A stretch of DNA of 64,000 nucleotides from the NCBI GenBank assembly GCA_018873245.2, contig JAEMBT020000001.1, forward strand, positions 14,238,220-14,302,219. Direction: 5' to 3'. The first letter of the stretch is position 1; each line of letters starts with the position of its first letter. A program made the position numbers and the translations under genes. The stretch is from Archegozetes longisetosus. Its lineage: Eukaryota; Arthropoda; Arachnida; Sarcoptiformes; Trhypochthoniidae. A model generated the notes under the pieces. It was not told where the DNA came from. It ran no database searches and saw only the letters and a list, made by a program, of their open reading frames with translations. Below are positions 28,392 through 40,105 of the stretch, in pieces.

Positions 28392-29717
28392 TTAGCAACA
28401 AATTCATGCGCATCATAGCAAGTTGAGATAGGGATGACATTTTACTGGTTGCTATTGAACATTGCTAAGTTTAAGTATACACAGTAAGATAGCAAGACTG
28501 CCATAGCTAGTATTTGTGTTTAAATAAATGGCTAAATTTTTAAGTGTCATAAGACTTTCTCGAACACATATTTCAATATCATTTTCAGTTTGAACGCCAA
28601 CAAAGAAAGGCTAAGAAATATTGACAGTTGAGTGAAATAAGAAAAAAACAAAACTGTAGGCATAGTTATGAAATGAAGTCATAGAGAATCCGTTAGATAG
28701 TAAGTAGGTTTTCAGGCTTCCCTTCTAGCATTGATGAAACTTTTACTGATAGGTATTTTTGTTATTAACAGAGAAACCAATGCTTTTAACGCCTGTCAAA
28801 ATTGTTTAACTTGAACAATAAGAAGAAAACTATTTTCTTATTCTTCTTAAGGCTCGAGAATCGATTTGAAGAGTTGTCAATTTGGGGAATGGTTGCAATA
28901 GCTTATTGAGTATGAGAACTGGAAAATTTGTTTATTACTTTTATCAGAAGCTTCTCTCCAGGTATGAATATTCTTCTTATTAATCTTTTACTTCTTTTCT
29001 TCAGTCTCACCATTTCTCATATGATTTTTTATCAGTACAGAAATTGCTGTCACCTTTGAGAGTTAGCATACAGTCGATTTATTATTAAGCTCTGAAACCA
29101 GCTTTAATAAGAAAGAACTAACTGCCAAATTTGGATCTTTACTGTTTTTGTAGCTGTCTGATTTTCATCAGCCATTTCAAAACATATTTTCAGGACTACA
29201 ATTTTTCAAATTCTCGTTGTTTTAGACAAATAATAGGTAAATCAATTGTATCAGAATCATTATTAATTAGTAAAATTCAAATATAGTTAATTCACTTTAG
29301 TATAAAATTTTGTCTAAATTTCTAACCAATTGAGAAAGTGATAATTATCAATAAAATGAACTAAACACTACTTATTTAGCTGATTTAATGACAAAAAATT
29401 GGAAAAATCTAATAAAATAGACATTGAGATAACATAAGCTTGACTAAGGCATGAAAACGTAACTGAGGTCTGAACACAAACTAATATTGAAGTCATTGAT
29501 TAGTTAGTAATGCTTTTCTTTATTGATAAGTGAAACATTAATTTCACAGTTTGACAGTTGATTAGACACCAGAAGAAAAAATACATAGATATAAAAACAA
29601 ATTACTGTAAAAAGCAATTATTTCTGTCTGATCAATTATTTAGTTTTAATTTAATATCAGATTATATACTGTTGAGTCTGTTATAAAAACCATATTATGT
29701 ATTAAATTAAAAATAGC

Positions 29718-32357
29718 TCATTCATCTCCATAACATCCATCATTTCTATAATTATGATCATCTTTTGTTGCCTGTAATTTTATCAAATCATCAATTCTTA
29801 ATATTGTTATTGCCGCCTCTGTTGCGAACTTCAGTGACTTGATCTTTGAAACTGATGGCTCGAGTACTCCTGCCTTAACGTTATCTCTAACCACACCTTC
29901 AACTAAGTCCAAGCCGATCCATTTTAGTGCTGAATGTTCGGCTTTAATTTGCGAACTATTATGATATGCGCGCAGTTTTGCCACCAGGTCAGTCGCATCT
30001 TTAGCCGCATTGACAGCCAATGTTTTAGGTATCACTAGTAGCGAACGCGCGAACTCTGCAATCGCTAACTGTTCTCTAGAAGCGATTGTTGTCGCGAATG
30101 TCTCCAGATATACAGAAAGCGCTGCTTCAACAGCACCGCCTCCGGGAACCACTTTTTTGGATTCCAATACGCGCTTGACAACGCATAAGGAATCATGTAA
30201 TGAACGCTCCATTTCATCCAAGAAGAACTCGTTGGCGCCGCGAAGAATAATCGAGGCTGAATTATGATTCTTTGGGCTAAATTTAAGACAAAAAATAAAT
30301 AGAAAATCATTCTCAGCACAAAAAACTTATTATTAAACCAATTTCGGGTCACTAACCCTTTGACAAGTATGAGTTCGTCGTCAGAAACTCTTTCCTGAAC
30401 TACTTCTTCTGCGTCGCCAAGCATTGATGCGTCAAACGATTCCTCACCATCCATGTTGGCCAAACTAAGCAATAGTTGAGCGCCGGTGGCTTTGGCGATG
30501 CGTTTCAAATCGATTTTTCGACATCTCCTGACAGCCATTAGCTTGGCTTCGACACAATATTTCTGACACAACTCGTCAACTGAACCAGTGGTCAGTATGA
30601 CGTTGGCGCCAGCGTTTATAATCTTCTGTAAACGTTCTTTTGTTATATCACTTTCGCTGTAATCAGAAAATATTCTTAGCTGAGACTTCAAATGATATCT
30701 ATTTGAGACTTACCGTTGCCGTATTGCTTCTAATTTTTCTGGGTCTGTCACCAGAACCTGTACACCCATTTTCATCTTTGCTTTTTGTAACGAAAAGTCT
30801 AGTAATGCTATCTTTGCGTTCTTCACCTGCTTCGGCATTCCTTTAAATTAGACAAAAATTGAAAAATTAGTAAAAATTAAGTAATCAATCCACCTATCAA
30901 TATATCAAATCTAATGCTCATATACATGGATAACGCATTTTACTATCATTAGTAATCAAATGACTTAATTTAATCATTGGTATTAATTAGACGAAAAGTT
31001 GAATTAGTGCTATATTTGCATACCTTGCGTAGCAATGACACAATTGAGAGCAAAACCATTAACTAAAACACTTTCTCGAGTACTCTTTCCATTGGCTTTC
31101 AAAACTCTAATCGATTTAATAGGATAATGAAAGCCTCCCTTTCCGTCAGAGTAGCGGACAATCATTGCCGCTTCTACCACCATATTAGCGAAAAAATCAG
31201 CGTCTCTTTAAACAGAACAAGAGTTCAATCAATTCAAAAACAAGAGTTCAATCAATTCAAAATCAATATCACTTCAAACAATTTAAAGCTCATTCAATTG
31301 AAAGACAATTTCTCATAAACGTGCCTAAACTTCATTAATTACAATCAATTTGATTGATACTTACGATCCAATGAGTTTTGATGCGAGAGAAGTTTTAGCG
31401 GCATTAATAACACAATCTTTTCCCAGTTCGTCAACATTTATAACTAAATGTTCGTTTATGTACTTGACGGCCTCTTTGCAGGCCAACCGATAACCGGATA
31501 TAATGGAGGTCGGATGAATCTTGTTTTGGACCAATTCATCAGCATTTTTAAGTAGCTCTGCTGCTATCATCACCTATTAATAGATCAATATTTCAGTAAA
31601 GGCTCATATCTTAATCACATTTTAAGCTTAAATAATCAAATGTATATATGATACCAATTTGTAATACCACTAATCAATATAACATTACAAATGGAGATCA
31701 TATCCATTATTAATTTGCTCCCAAATTATAGACTTAATAATATCTAAAATTAAAACTAAGCCAAAGTTGATGGGAGTATAACACTAGTTCTCAAAATAAA
31801 AGTTAACTTTGAGTTGAAATCAAATTGAAAAACAAGAAATAAATTAAAAATCAAAACAAGAGCATAAATGACAAGCTAATTTACCACAGAAGTTGTTCCG
31901 TCGCCCACTTCTTGGTCCTGAAGTTGTGCCAAGTCGACCAAAACCTTGGCCGCAGGATGTTCTACTTCTAGAAGACCTAAAATGGTTGCACCATCGTTAG
32001 TAATCGTCACGTCCTTTTAGTTCCAGAGAAAAACAAGAAACAAAATTAGTATAGCCTTAAACAAAGCACGTGTTAAGCAGTTCAATACTAACGCCAATGT
32101 CGTCGACTAACATCTTATCCAAACCTATTGGACCTAATGATGATTTGACGACATTTGCAATCGCCGAGGCAGCCATCACTTAATGAAAAATAAAAATCAA
32201 TTAGTTATAAGTAATTAATTATTGATTTTTGTATGAAAGTTTAGTTGGAATAGAAAGCAAATGTTTATTATATATAAAAATACTGACCATTTTGGGTTCG
32301 GACAGATGTTCCCGAAACTCGAGTTCCTGATACTGATAGTAAATTGTTAACAGACAT
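29718..32357 (-). CDS. TCP1: T-complex protein 1 subunit alpha (CCT-alpha)
   Basis: This is one of eight paralogous subunits of the cytosolic chaperonin TRiC/CCT, which folds actin, tubulin and many other proteins with ATP. Eight exons join in frame: 32288-32357, 32093-32178, 31885-32013, 31365-31573, 31024-31205, 30714-30840, 30357-30656 and 29718-30276, giving 553 residues, the usual length. All introns are short with GT-AG ends. Nucleotide-binding signatures are intact: [10 protein letters not shown] (about 38-47), NDGATI (58-63), GDGTTS (89-94) and PGGGAVE (412-418). The subunit-specific runs [17 protein letters not shown] and [18 protein letters not shown] mark it as alpha rather than another CCT. 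The start is the only ATG before the conserved N-terminus. A copy of its 5' flank recurs near 57.34-57.56 kb. Confidence 0.97.
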
Positions 32358-33597
32358 TTCTAAATGATTTTGATGATTGTTAAATTAATTGATTTGTGAG
32401 TAATTAGTTTTATTCAGAGTAATGTTCACATAAAAGGAATGGAGTTTACAATGGGTTTGTTCTCAACCATGCCTTTTATGTCTTATCCTATTCTCACCCC
32501 ATCTATTGGCTTAGTATATCCCTAACCATTACTTTCTGTTTATTAGTTACCAACTCAACACTTTAATCATTTCTGTTATTCATACTTATTTATAACTTTT
32601 TTACATACACTCAGTTCAAAAACTAACTGCCGGGTTTTAAACTTCTGTAACTTTTTAATGGATTAACCGATTTTGATGCGGTTTTCATTAAAATAAAGAA
32701 AAACTCCCCCGATTAACGATTAATATGCTAAATTTATGGAAATATTAAAAAAGAGATTTTTAAACAAAATTTTTGTTTTTATAAGAGGGTTAGTCAGATT
32801 TCGCCTAATCGCCTACCAAGCCAATATGGGTATCAAATTAAAGCTTATGAAGAATAGAATTAAAAGCAAAAATAATTTTTCAAAAATATGAAGGCTGAAA
32901 GGAGATATGAGTTTTTAAATGTATTTAATTTTTTGTCGTCAACCATTAAAAATTCATATCTCTTCTCAGACTTCATAAGCTTTCATTTGATACCCATATC
33001 GATATGTTGCAACCACTTTTGTTTTTAGACATCAATATTTAAAAATTCATATCTCCTCTCAGCCTTCATATTTTTGAAAAAATCTTTTTGCTTTCAATTC
33101 TATTCTTCATAAGCTTTAATTTGATACCCATATTGGCTCGGTAGGCGATTAGGCGAAATCTGACTAGCCCTCTTGTAAAACGAAAATTTTGTTTAAAAAT
33201 CTTTTTTTTGTAGATTTCCACAAATTTAGCATATTAATCGTTAATCAGGAGAGTTTTTCTTTATATTAATAAAAACCGCAGTAAAATCGATTAATCCATT
33301 AAAAAGTTAAAGAGGTTTAAAACCCGGCAGTTAGTTTTTGAACTAAGTGTATACTTCAGTCACATTTTTGTAAGTTTTAATCAGTAGAAGTCTTACTTAA
33401 AGTGCAGACATTTTTTTATTTATTCATATTTAAAGTGATTTTTAACAAAAATGAGCTCAGCATTAAAAATAGGTTTTAAAAGTTTCAAAACTTCTAAACT
33501 ATAAATAGCATGAAAAAGTATGCAATACATAAAAACATAGCAAACATAAGAACTCGTTTTAACATCAAATAATTGTAATCAATTTAAGTTAACTGTA
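32358..33597. other. Intergenic between TCP1 and sHSP A1, with foldback insertion
   Basis: Positions about 32395-32600 match 57350-57560 (for example ACAATGGGTTTG followed by CATGCCTTTTATGTCTTAT), so module A starts just upstream of TCP1. A foldback element (32608-33349) interrupts the homology. From 33385 on, the sequence again aligns with 47332 and 57979, covering the 3' flank of the sHSP gene. No gene is seen. Confidence 0.7.
32608..33349. mobile_element. 742-bp mariner-type foldback element
   Basis: The ends are inverted copies reading CAC-T(C/T)AGTTCAAAAACTAAC at each outer edge and continue as inverted arms of about 310 bp (32608-32925 and 33040-33349). The arms share CTGCCGGGTTTTAAAC, GTCAGATTTCGCCTAATCGCC and AATTAAAGCTTATGAAGAATAG. 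TA lies on both flanks (32606-32607, 33350-33351), as expected of a Tc1/mariner-type insertion. The centre repeats a CTCAGACTTCATAAGCTTTC block. It has no coding frame. Modules B and C lack it, so it inserted in module A after the duplication or was never copied. Confidence 0.9.
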
Positions 33598-34233
33598 TTA
33601 TTCGTTGCTTGGTTGCTGTTTGGTAGCCTTCTTCTCTTCATTAGCTTCATCAATAACTTCAAAATTGTTATCACTTCCATCCTTACTATTAACCGATTCT
33701 TTCTCGTGAATAACAGGAATCAAAACTACATTCTCTTCTTTGCTCTTAAAGATCTTTTTCGGTACTTCAACAGTCAGCACACCATTGGATGAGAGGGTCG
33801 AATGAACTTTTTCGATGTCCACATCATCGGGGAGGACAAACTTACGAGTAAACTGTCGACTAATCCATCCGTATTCGTCTTTTTTCTCGTCGTGTTTGCA
33901 ATCAATAACTATATAATTGTCCACAATCTTAACAGTGAATTCTTCGGGTGAGTAATGGCTCACATCTAACTTGATTTCAAACTTATTCGTATCGTTTCTG
34001 ATGGGACAAACTTTAGTGTTCACTTCTTTGTCTTCATTTTTAGAATCATTATCTCCACAATAATCGGATAATAGAGATAACTGTAAATTCCAATCATTCC
34101 AATCCATACCAAAAATGTCGTTAAAGTTTCTCCGACAACATAAACCTCTTCGACCACAGTGGCCTCTTTGATTAGAGCCACAATTAGTCCAATTTCGACG
34201 TGAAGAATAGGGACATGAATTGAAAAAAGCCAT
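33598..34233 (-). CDS. Small heat-shock protein (Hsp20 family), copy A1
   Basis: ATP-independent holdase that binds unfolding proteins under stress. It is intronless, 211 residues from the ATG at 34233. The more upstream in-frame ATG at 34251 is not conserved in copy C, so I prefer MAFFNSCPYS as start. The N-terminal arm is rich in Cys, Arg and Gly with a WNDWNLQ segment (residues 45-51). The alpha-crystallin domain runs about 84-160, from FEIKLDVSHYSPEEFTVKIV through RQFTRKFVLPDDVD to the terminal SSNGVLTVEVPKK signature. A charged tail with VLIPVI (IxI/V-like) follows. It is divergent to the sHSP at 34824, sharing a 590-bp promoter with a heat-shock element. Confidence 0.93.
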   Translation of the reverse strand: MAFFNSCPYSSRRNWTNCGSNQRGHCGRRGLCCRRNFNDIFGMDWNDWNLQLSLLSDYCGDNDSKNEDKEVNTKVCPIRNDTNKFEIKLDVSHYSPEEFTVKIVDNYIVIDCKHDEKKDEYGWISRQFTRKFVLPDDVDIEKVHSTLSSNGVLTVEVPKKIFKSKEENVVLIPVIHEKESVNSKDGSDNNFEVIDEANEEKKATKQQPSNE

Positions 34234-34823
34234 ATTATTACTTGAGAACAACTTTCTATTGAATAAAAAGCTTTCAAATTTCAGTTTAAAAACTTTGAGT
34301 TATTACTAAACTCAATACTCAATGTTTTGAATGAAGTTAAGGATCAGTTTATATACTGGACTTGAAAAACGCAAGTCATTCATTGCGCACAGAAAAACAC
34401 ATTCAATGATGTAATTGTGGTGACATACAGTGAAGTTATCTTTCGAGATACCAGTAGAACATTCGAGACATTCATTAAACGTAAGCTATATTTGTATTAT
34501 AGTGAATGTAATGCTTGGGTTAGGCATGCGCTCAATTCATTTATTGTCGTTTTGAAGTTTGCATTGCATCAGTTCATCATTTGTAAACTTATCTGAAGTG
34601 ATTCAGCAACTTTACAAACGAAATTAGTATATAAGTCGAGACATCACTCCATTTGAACACATCAATTTACTGTCAAAAGTCAAGTCTGAAATACTTTTAT
34701 TAATCTTTAAAACTTTTTACTTGATTTTCAAAGTTATTGAAAGTAAATTTTTTTGCAACGAACTCAAACTTTTATTAGTTTTTCTGAAGTATTTCTATTA
34801 AAGTTATTACAAAGAGTAAAGTA
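34234..34823. promoter_or_regulatory. Bidirectional sHSP promoter, module A
   Basis: This gap of about 590 bp separates two divergent sHSP genes. It holds a TATA-like box for the minus-strand gene (TATATAAA on the minus strand at 34348-34355), a heat-shock element (34457-34473) and a TATA box for the plus-strand gene (TATATAAG at 34628-34635). The arrangement recurs in module B almost base for base. Confidence 0.8.
34457..34473. promoter_or_regulatory. Heat-shock element, module A
   Basis: GAACATTCGAGACATTC fits alternating GAA/TTC pentamers (GAAnnTTCnnGAnnnTC), the HSF binding pattern. It lies between the two divergent TATA boxes and is identical in module B and one base different in module C. 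Confidence 0.8.
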
Positions 34824-35471
34824 ATGGCACTTTTGGATATAATTATTCCTCAACTCATGGGCTTCGCTCAAAACTGCAACTCATCTGAGAATCTGTTCGA
34901 TCAGGACTGGAACCATTGGAAACTACAAATTCAATCGCTTATCGAAGACGCAAAACAAGACTCTCAGAGAAGTGATACTGACTCCTGCAGACCCTCAACT
35001 TCTCAATCAAACAATTGTCAACAGAATCCAGTCATGGACTTCAGTCAATTACAACAAATTGTGGGACAATTTCTAGGACTTGGTCTTCAGAGAAAGCCAT
35101 CAGATCCAAATCAAGTCAACAATGATGTAAAGAAGTATGAGATCAAGTTAGATGTGAGTCATTTCGAACCTGAAGAGATTACTGTAAAGGTTGTCGGCAA
35201 TAATGTTGTTGTGATTGGAAAACATGACTCAAGAATGGATCGATTGAGTTTAGTCAGTCGTCAATTCACTCGTCGTTATGAACTTCCGGATGATGTCGAA
35301 CCAGAAAGTATTGTATCAGCGCTTACACCAAAAGGCATTTTGATTATTGAAGGTCTGAAAAAGGTGACCGAACTTAAACCTAATGGCGAACGAGTGATTC
35401 CAGTATTTCGTGAGGAAAGTAAGTCCTCAATGAGTAATCAAAAATATGAAAGCGAACAAACTTTGGATTAA
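34824..35471 (+). CDS. Small heat-shock protein (Hsp20 family), copy A2
   Basis: Intronless sHSP of 215 residues. The N-terminal arm starts MALLDIIIPQLMGFAQ and carries DQDWNHWKLQIQSL (residues 27-40), a hydrophobic motif of arthropod sHSPs. A Ser/Gln-rich linker follows, including QQIVGQFLGLGLQRK. The alpha-crystallin domain (about 104-180) reads YEIKLDVSHFEPEEITVKVV, then RQFTRRYELPDDVE and the closing TPKGILIIEGLKK. The tail has RVIPVF, an IxI-type motif for oligomer assembly. The 3' flank is AT-rich with many TTATTA runs. Only about four residues separate it from copy B2, so the two are recent duplicates. TATA lies about 190 bp upstream, implying a long 5' leader or intron-free UTR. Confidence 0.94.
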   Translation: MALLDIIIPQLMGFAQNCNSSENLFDQDWNHWKLQIQSLIEDAKQDSQRSDTDSCRPSTSQSNNCQQNPVMDFSQLQQIVGQFLGLGLQRKPSDPNQVNNDVKKYEIKLDVSHFEPEEITVKVVGNNVVVIGKHDSRMDRLSLVSRQFTRRYELPDDVEPESIVSALTPKGILIIEGLKKVTELKPNGERVIPVFREESKSSMSNQKYESEQTLD

Positions 35472-36004
35472 ATGTTACATTTCATTTGTTCTCTATTTTA
35501 TTGTATTATTAAGTTATTATTATTATTATAGAACTTATATAATCCATTATTTTAGTATTTAGATGTACTTTCAATGTAAACTTGATATTAGTTGTAACGA
35601 ATAGTTATTTCTATTAATCATTCCTAATGTAATCTTATGTCAAATATTATATAAAATACTGAAAAATTGCAATTATTGCACTTAAGTATATATATATATT
35701 GATAAGTGTTACTACAAATTGAGGAGTATCAATAATTTATTGTAATATTAAACTCACAATTTAAAATGAAGTTTTTATTTTTAAAAAGACATCAAACTCA
35801 TTGATACTACATCAAATTGATTAGTCTTAGTTTTTCGTTGATTCATTGTCATGTTGAACAGGTTACCTAATACTTTAATTTCACCATAAAGTGTACGCAT
35901 TTTCAATCACAATTTATATTAATTTACAATCAACTTATTAATTAATGGTACGGTAGGACTGTGGCAATAGCTCATAAAGACATGTCAACAAATAAAACTT
36001 TAAT
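35472..36004. other. Convergent 3' intergenic spacer
   Basis: It joins the 3' ends of sHSP A2 and CYP4-1. The second half (from about 35640) matches 61665-62010 in module C, showing that the CYP4 was part of the ancestral module. Module B matches only to about 49630. Confidence 0.8.
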
Positions 36005-38344
36005 CTATCGTAGTTCAAGTTTGATTCTAAGTGGATTCTTAGATCTGATCACTACCTCAGCGGCGGCTTTAACTTTATCTCTGTGATCGACAGAAGTAAC
36101 CGAGAAATTTCTGAAAAAATTTGCCAAAATTATCTTTCCTTCTGTTAGTGCAAATCTCTGTCCAATACAATTACGCGGACCAGCACTAAATGGAATATAA
36201 GCGTATGGACTACTCTTTGTTATGTTGTCTGATAAAAATCTGTCTGGTCTATAAACTTCTGGTTGTGCAAATACTTCTTCATTTCGATGAAGAGCATAAG
36301 AATATACAACAATTGCTGAGCCTTTAGGTATTGTATATGAATCCATTTGAAAGTCTTCATTTACTAATCTAGCAATGAATGGAGCTACTGGAAAGAGACG
36401 AAGAGCTTCTTTTATACAACATTCGAGATATTTCAAGTTTTTTAAATTTTCATTATTAACAGGTCTGGTTTTATCATCACCAAATATAGAATCGATTTCT
36501 GAATGAACTTTTTCTTGAACTTGTTTGTCTAAACCAATCAAATATATTGACCACGAAATGGCCATCGCTGTTGTTTCATGACCTAAGATCAATAAAACAA
36601 ATCAAACAAATGTCTATTTGAAACTTATTCAGAATAAATGATAAAAATTAATATTAAATATCATGCCTGCAAACATAAAAGTGTCGACTTCTTCTCGAAT
36701 GTCTTCTTCACTTAACTGAGAATCAGGTGACAAATGATTCTCTAGAAGTAAGTCAAGAAATGCCATTCTTTTCTTTCTTCCAATTACAGAATCTTCATCT
36801 AATGAACTCACATTACTTTTCTTATTGATTATTTCTTGTTTTCTGTCACGAATTACTTTTCTCGTGAATTGATGTATTGTTTCTAAACTTTTAGAATATT
36901 GTTTACCATATTCTGTTTTGTAAAAGATAAAATCAAACCAACCACTAAAGTGTAGATTTCTTCTCATAAAACTTTCTCCTAATATGTAAACTGCATTCAC
37001 ATATTCAGAATTAGTATCTTTTTGAGCATCAATTTTAACTCCCATTGCAGTGTCACAAATGATATCTAAAGTACATGATGTGGCATAAGGACAAATGTCA
37101 TCTATTATTGAGTGGACGTTTTTCTTTAATCGACGAACTAATGTAAAGGAATGTTCGTTAATAACAGGTATGAAATCATCGATTATTCTGAAATGAAAGG
37201 CTGGAGTCAATAATTTTCTTCTTGATCTCCACTTGTCTCCAGTATTAGTTATTAATCCTCTTCCAAGCCATGGGTGAAAATAATTATAATTTATAGACTT
37301 TTCAATTAGTGTATTACTGGATAATACCATCTAAGTTAAAAAAAATCTTATCTTAATTGAAAATAAGTTTTAAGAAACTTATCAACTTTTAGGCTCCACA
37401 ATACTTGTGAAAAAAAATTTATCTAATCGTTTAAAAAAATTTTTTACGGTTAACATGACTATTAGGAGTGAATGGGTATTGATTTCAATTTTATCTATTG
37501 AGTGGTTTCAAAAATCTATAGTCTGAAAAATTCTTACTCCAATCTCTTTGCTTCGGTATACTTAAAATGAACTTTAGACCTTTCAATTTTTCATTATTTT
37601 CTATTTCTTAATCTATTAAATTAAATATTATTTAGTAAAAGTTATTTATCTTGTCCTCAGACTAAACTTTGTTCTACTTTTTCTCAAGTTTTTATCTAAA
37701 ATCTAAAAATTATCTTTTCGACTGTTTTCAAGATTGTGATCATTGCAATTCTTGTAAACTCCGAAGATAATTTTATAAGAGCTTCAATGTTCATAAAACT
37801 TTATCTTCCCGACTTACTTCAACAAATTCTGGTCTGTATAATATAATCGTTGGATTCCAACCCAACCAAAACACAAAAAAACTTTTCGGAAAAACTTTTG
37901 TAAATCCAAACATCAACTGAAGTATTACTAAAATATTAATTGCAAAAAATCGCATTAATTTTATTATAACGCTTTTTTGATAGATTTTGTTAAATTGTAA
38001 ATAAAACTTTTCATCTCATTGTTTAATAAGTTTTAGCGCAAAAATATCACTTTGAAAACGTTTTAAAAGTATAAATTAAACAAGTTCATTCTGAAAATCT
38101 TACTTGTAGTCCCATGCGGTGGTAATGGTCTAAAAAGACCATTAGTCAGATAAGTAACATTTCCAACGAGTGGATAAGTCGGAATCCCTGGACATTTTCT
38201 TAAATAGTAAGCTATTTGACCAACTTTATGATAATACCAGATCGCAGTCAATACCAAAATTAATAGAAATACCAAAGCATAAGTTTGAGCTACAATTAAG
38301 TTAGTAAATGGTTTGGTAAAGTCTGAAAGTAGTTGAATAAACAT
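36005..38344 (-). CDS. Cytochrome P450, CYP4 family, copy 1
   Basis: Haem-thiolate monooxygenase of the CYP4 clan; arthropod members oxidise fatty acids, hormones or xenobiotics at the ER. Exons 38104-38344, 37818-37927, 36667-37330 and 36005-36582 join in frame to 530 residues. An N-terminal membrane anchor (about 16-37, ALVFLLILVLTAIWYY) is followed by a Pro-rich hinge. Next come HPWLGRGLI and the C-helix WRSRRKLLTPAFHF, the I-helix FAGHETT (about 337-343), EALR (397-400, ExxR), YRPDRF (449-454) and FSAGPRNCIGQRFA with haem Cys at 477. Intron 3 starts with GC (GCAG|GCATGA), so it is a GC-AG intron. All key residues are present, so it looks functional. Confidence 0.93.
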
Positions 38345-40105
38345 GTCTATTAGTTTATGTCCTCAATAGTATAACATTGAATGAGAAGAGTTTGTATTCC
38401 GTCTCAACGAAGGCCAATTTGACACTGTTTGTCAACCCAAAAGAATACTACGAGCAATATATTCATTATTTTGATATAAAGTTCACACTCAATTAGAGGT
38501 ATCATGAGGAAATCATTCGATGTTTTCTACTTGAGTTTTAAACAATTTTAACACATCAAATAAAAAAATTAATTTGATTAAACTTCGGATAGTTTTGAAA
38601 GAAGTTAAAAAGAGTATGGTCTCAATATTTGTGTGCACATGTTCAACGCATAATTATTTGATGACAACAACAATGCACATTTTCGGCTAAGAGTTAAACG
38701 AATAAAACTGATTATCAAAAGTATAAATATTAAAGGAAAAATACATCTAATCTTATATAAAATCGTCTGAAAATATCCTTGTAGCCTTGTATTTAATCTT
38801 TATGATTTGTTACCAAAGTTGACACTTAACGCAATCTCTTTTGCCAGGTAAATTACTTTAATCTAATTTAGTACTATTTAAATAGAAATTTAACTTTCAA
38901 TTTAATTTAATTAATATATATTGTCCATCCAAACAAATATTCAAATTGAAATCATATGTAGACTAAGTTCGAACTTTCAATTTCTATAAAAGAAAGTAAA
39001 AAAAAGTTAACTGCACTTTGCAGAAAAACATTTAATTGTCCCACGACGAAATAAAATCGACAACAAACGATTTTGTTTATATAGCTAATTAAAGCTCATT
39101 TAAAATTATTTATACTCAACTTTATACTTACCCGTTAGTTAAGGCAAAGTCACCTGTACTTTGCAAACTCAGTGCTACGTTTCAAGCCATTGGTTGAAAA
39201 GTAAGAATATTTATTGACATTAAAGTCATTTTCTCTCATTTTGTGGTATAAAGACGTGTGATTTTCTATTATTCGGTCTCTCGCTCTTAACAGTTGTAAC
39301 TCAATTCACTTTAAAAAGTTTTAAGATAAATGTTTAAGAGACGAGACAAGTATAAACTGTTGAGTGATTGAGAAAAGTGAGTTTTACTTTGGCTATCGAA
39401 GATAACGAAATCGTTCCTATCTTCAATTGCAACTCACAGTCCATAATTTGGTGTTTCACTGAGGTGTGACCTACAGTCAAAGTCAACTTTGGGTGACTGG
39501 AATATTACTATTTGTAGAACACACGCATAGTTTAATACCACACTATGAAATTACACTTTTTTAGTTTTTCTAGAAATTTTTCCCAAAGTATTGTAAATAA
39601 TTGTGAAAATTGTAAAGGGTATCTTATTAGTATGCTGTTTTATATGTATATTTTAATTTTTTTTATTATTTATGCTTTTTACCGAGTTTTAGATTGTAAT
39701 TTCAATTTTTAACATCAGTTTTATTATATTAATTTTAGTTTTGCTTATTATGTATGAGAGGTTTGAAAATATCACAGTTACACTATGTGGATCACACTTC
39801 AAGATCTAGTCAGTGTATAAATCACTCATTACTTGTAGATCGCACCGAAGTAGAATACCCATCATTTTTATATGAAACAAACACTACTAACAATTATCTA
39901 TTCGAAAAAGAAAATCCTGTCAAATATGAGTCAAATATAATTAATGAGGCTTTTGTTTATTTTGATATTCGAAAAATTATCCAAAGTATATACTTTATTT
40001 GCATTTTAACTTTTGTTACTTTTTCACAATGAAATTCTTAATTAATAGTCATTATATTATGCAAATCTCTCATAAAATTGTCATCAAATAACTCAAAACT
40101 TTAAT
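38345..40105. other. Intergenic between CYP4 copies 1 and 2
   Basis: The first 100 bp resemble 43065-43145, the upstream flank of copy 2, so the tandem duplication included promoter DNA. A 92-codon open frame (39754-40032, plus strand) is discussed separately. The rest is AT-rich without recognisable features. Confidence 0.6.
39754..40032 (+). CDS. Weak hypothetical ORF, 92 codons
   Basis: An ATG-to-stop frame encodes MRGLKISQLHYVDHTS and onwards, with mixed polar residues and a hydrophobic stretch near the C-terminus (IIQSIYFICILTFVTF) that could span a membrane. The composition is less AT-biased than chance frames nearby, and TTTTAG lies shortly upstream and could be an acceptor. I do not recognise it and see no paralogue in the window. 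It could equally be a relic or chance. Confidence 0.22.
   Translation: MRGLKISQLHYVDHTSRSSQCINHSLLVDRTEVEYPSFLYETNTTNNYLFEKENPVKYESNIINEAFVYFDIRKIIQSIYFICILTFVTFSQ

Larger units (their letters stand above)
27202..29717. other. Intergenic or 5' region between unknown gene and TCP1
   Basis: No exon is certain. The segment 27309-27545 is noticeably richer in G+C than its surroundings and is open in two minus-strand frames; it may be a 5' exon of the neighbouring gene (see its own entry). At 28334-28391 there are three 17-bp units (ATCAAATTAAATTAAAA) plus a partial one. The rest is plain AT-rich DNA that includes the 3' flank of the TCP1 gene. Confidence 0.5.

Noticed and set aside
30010..30846. 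Plus-strand open frames over TCP1
   Set aside because: They are antisense shadows of TCP1 exons 6-8 on the minus strand.
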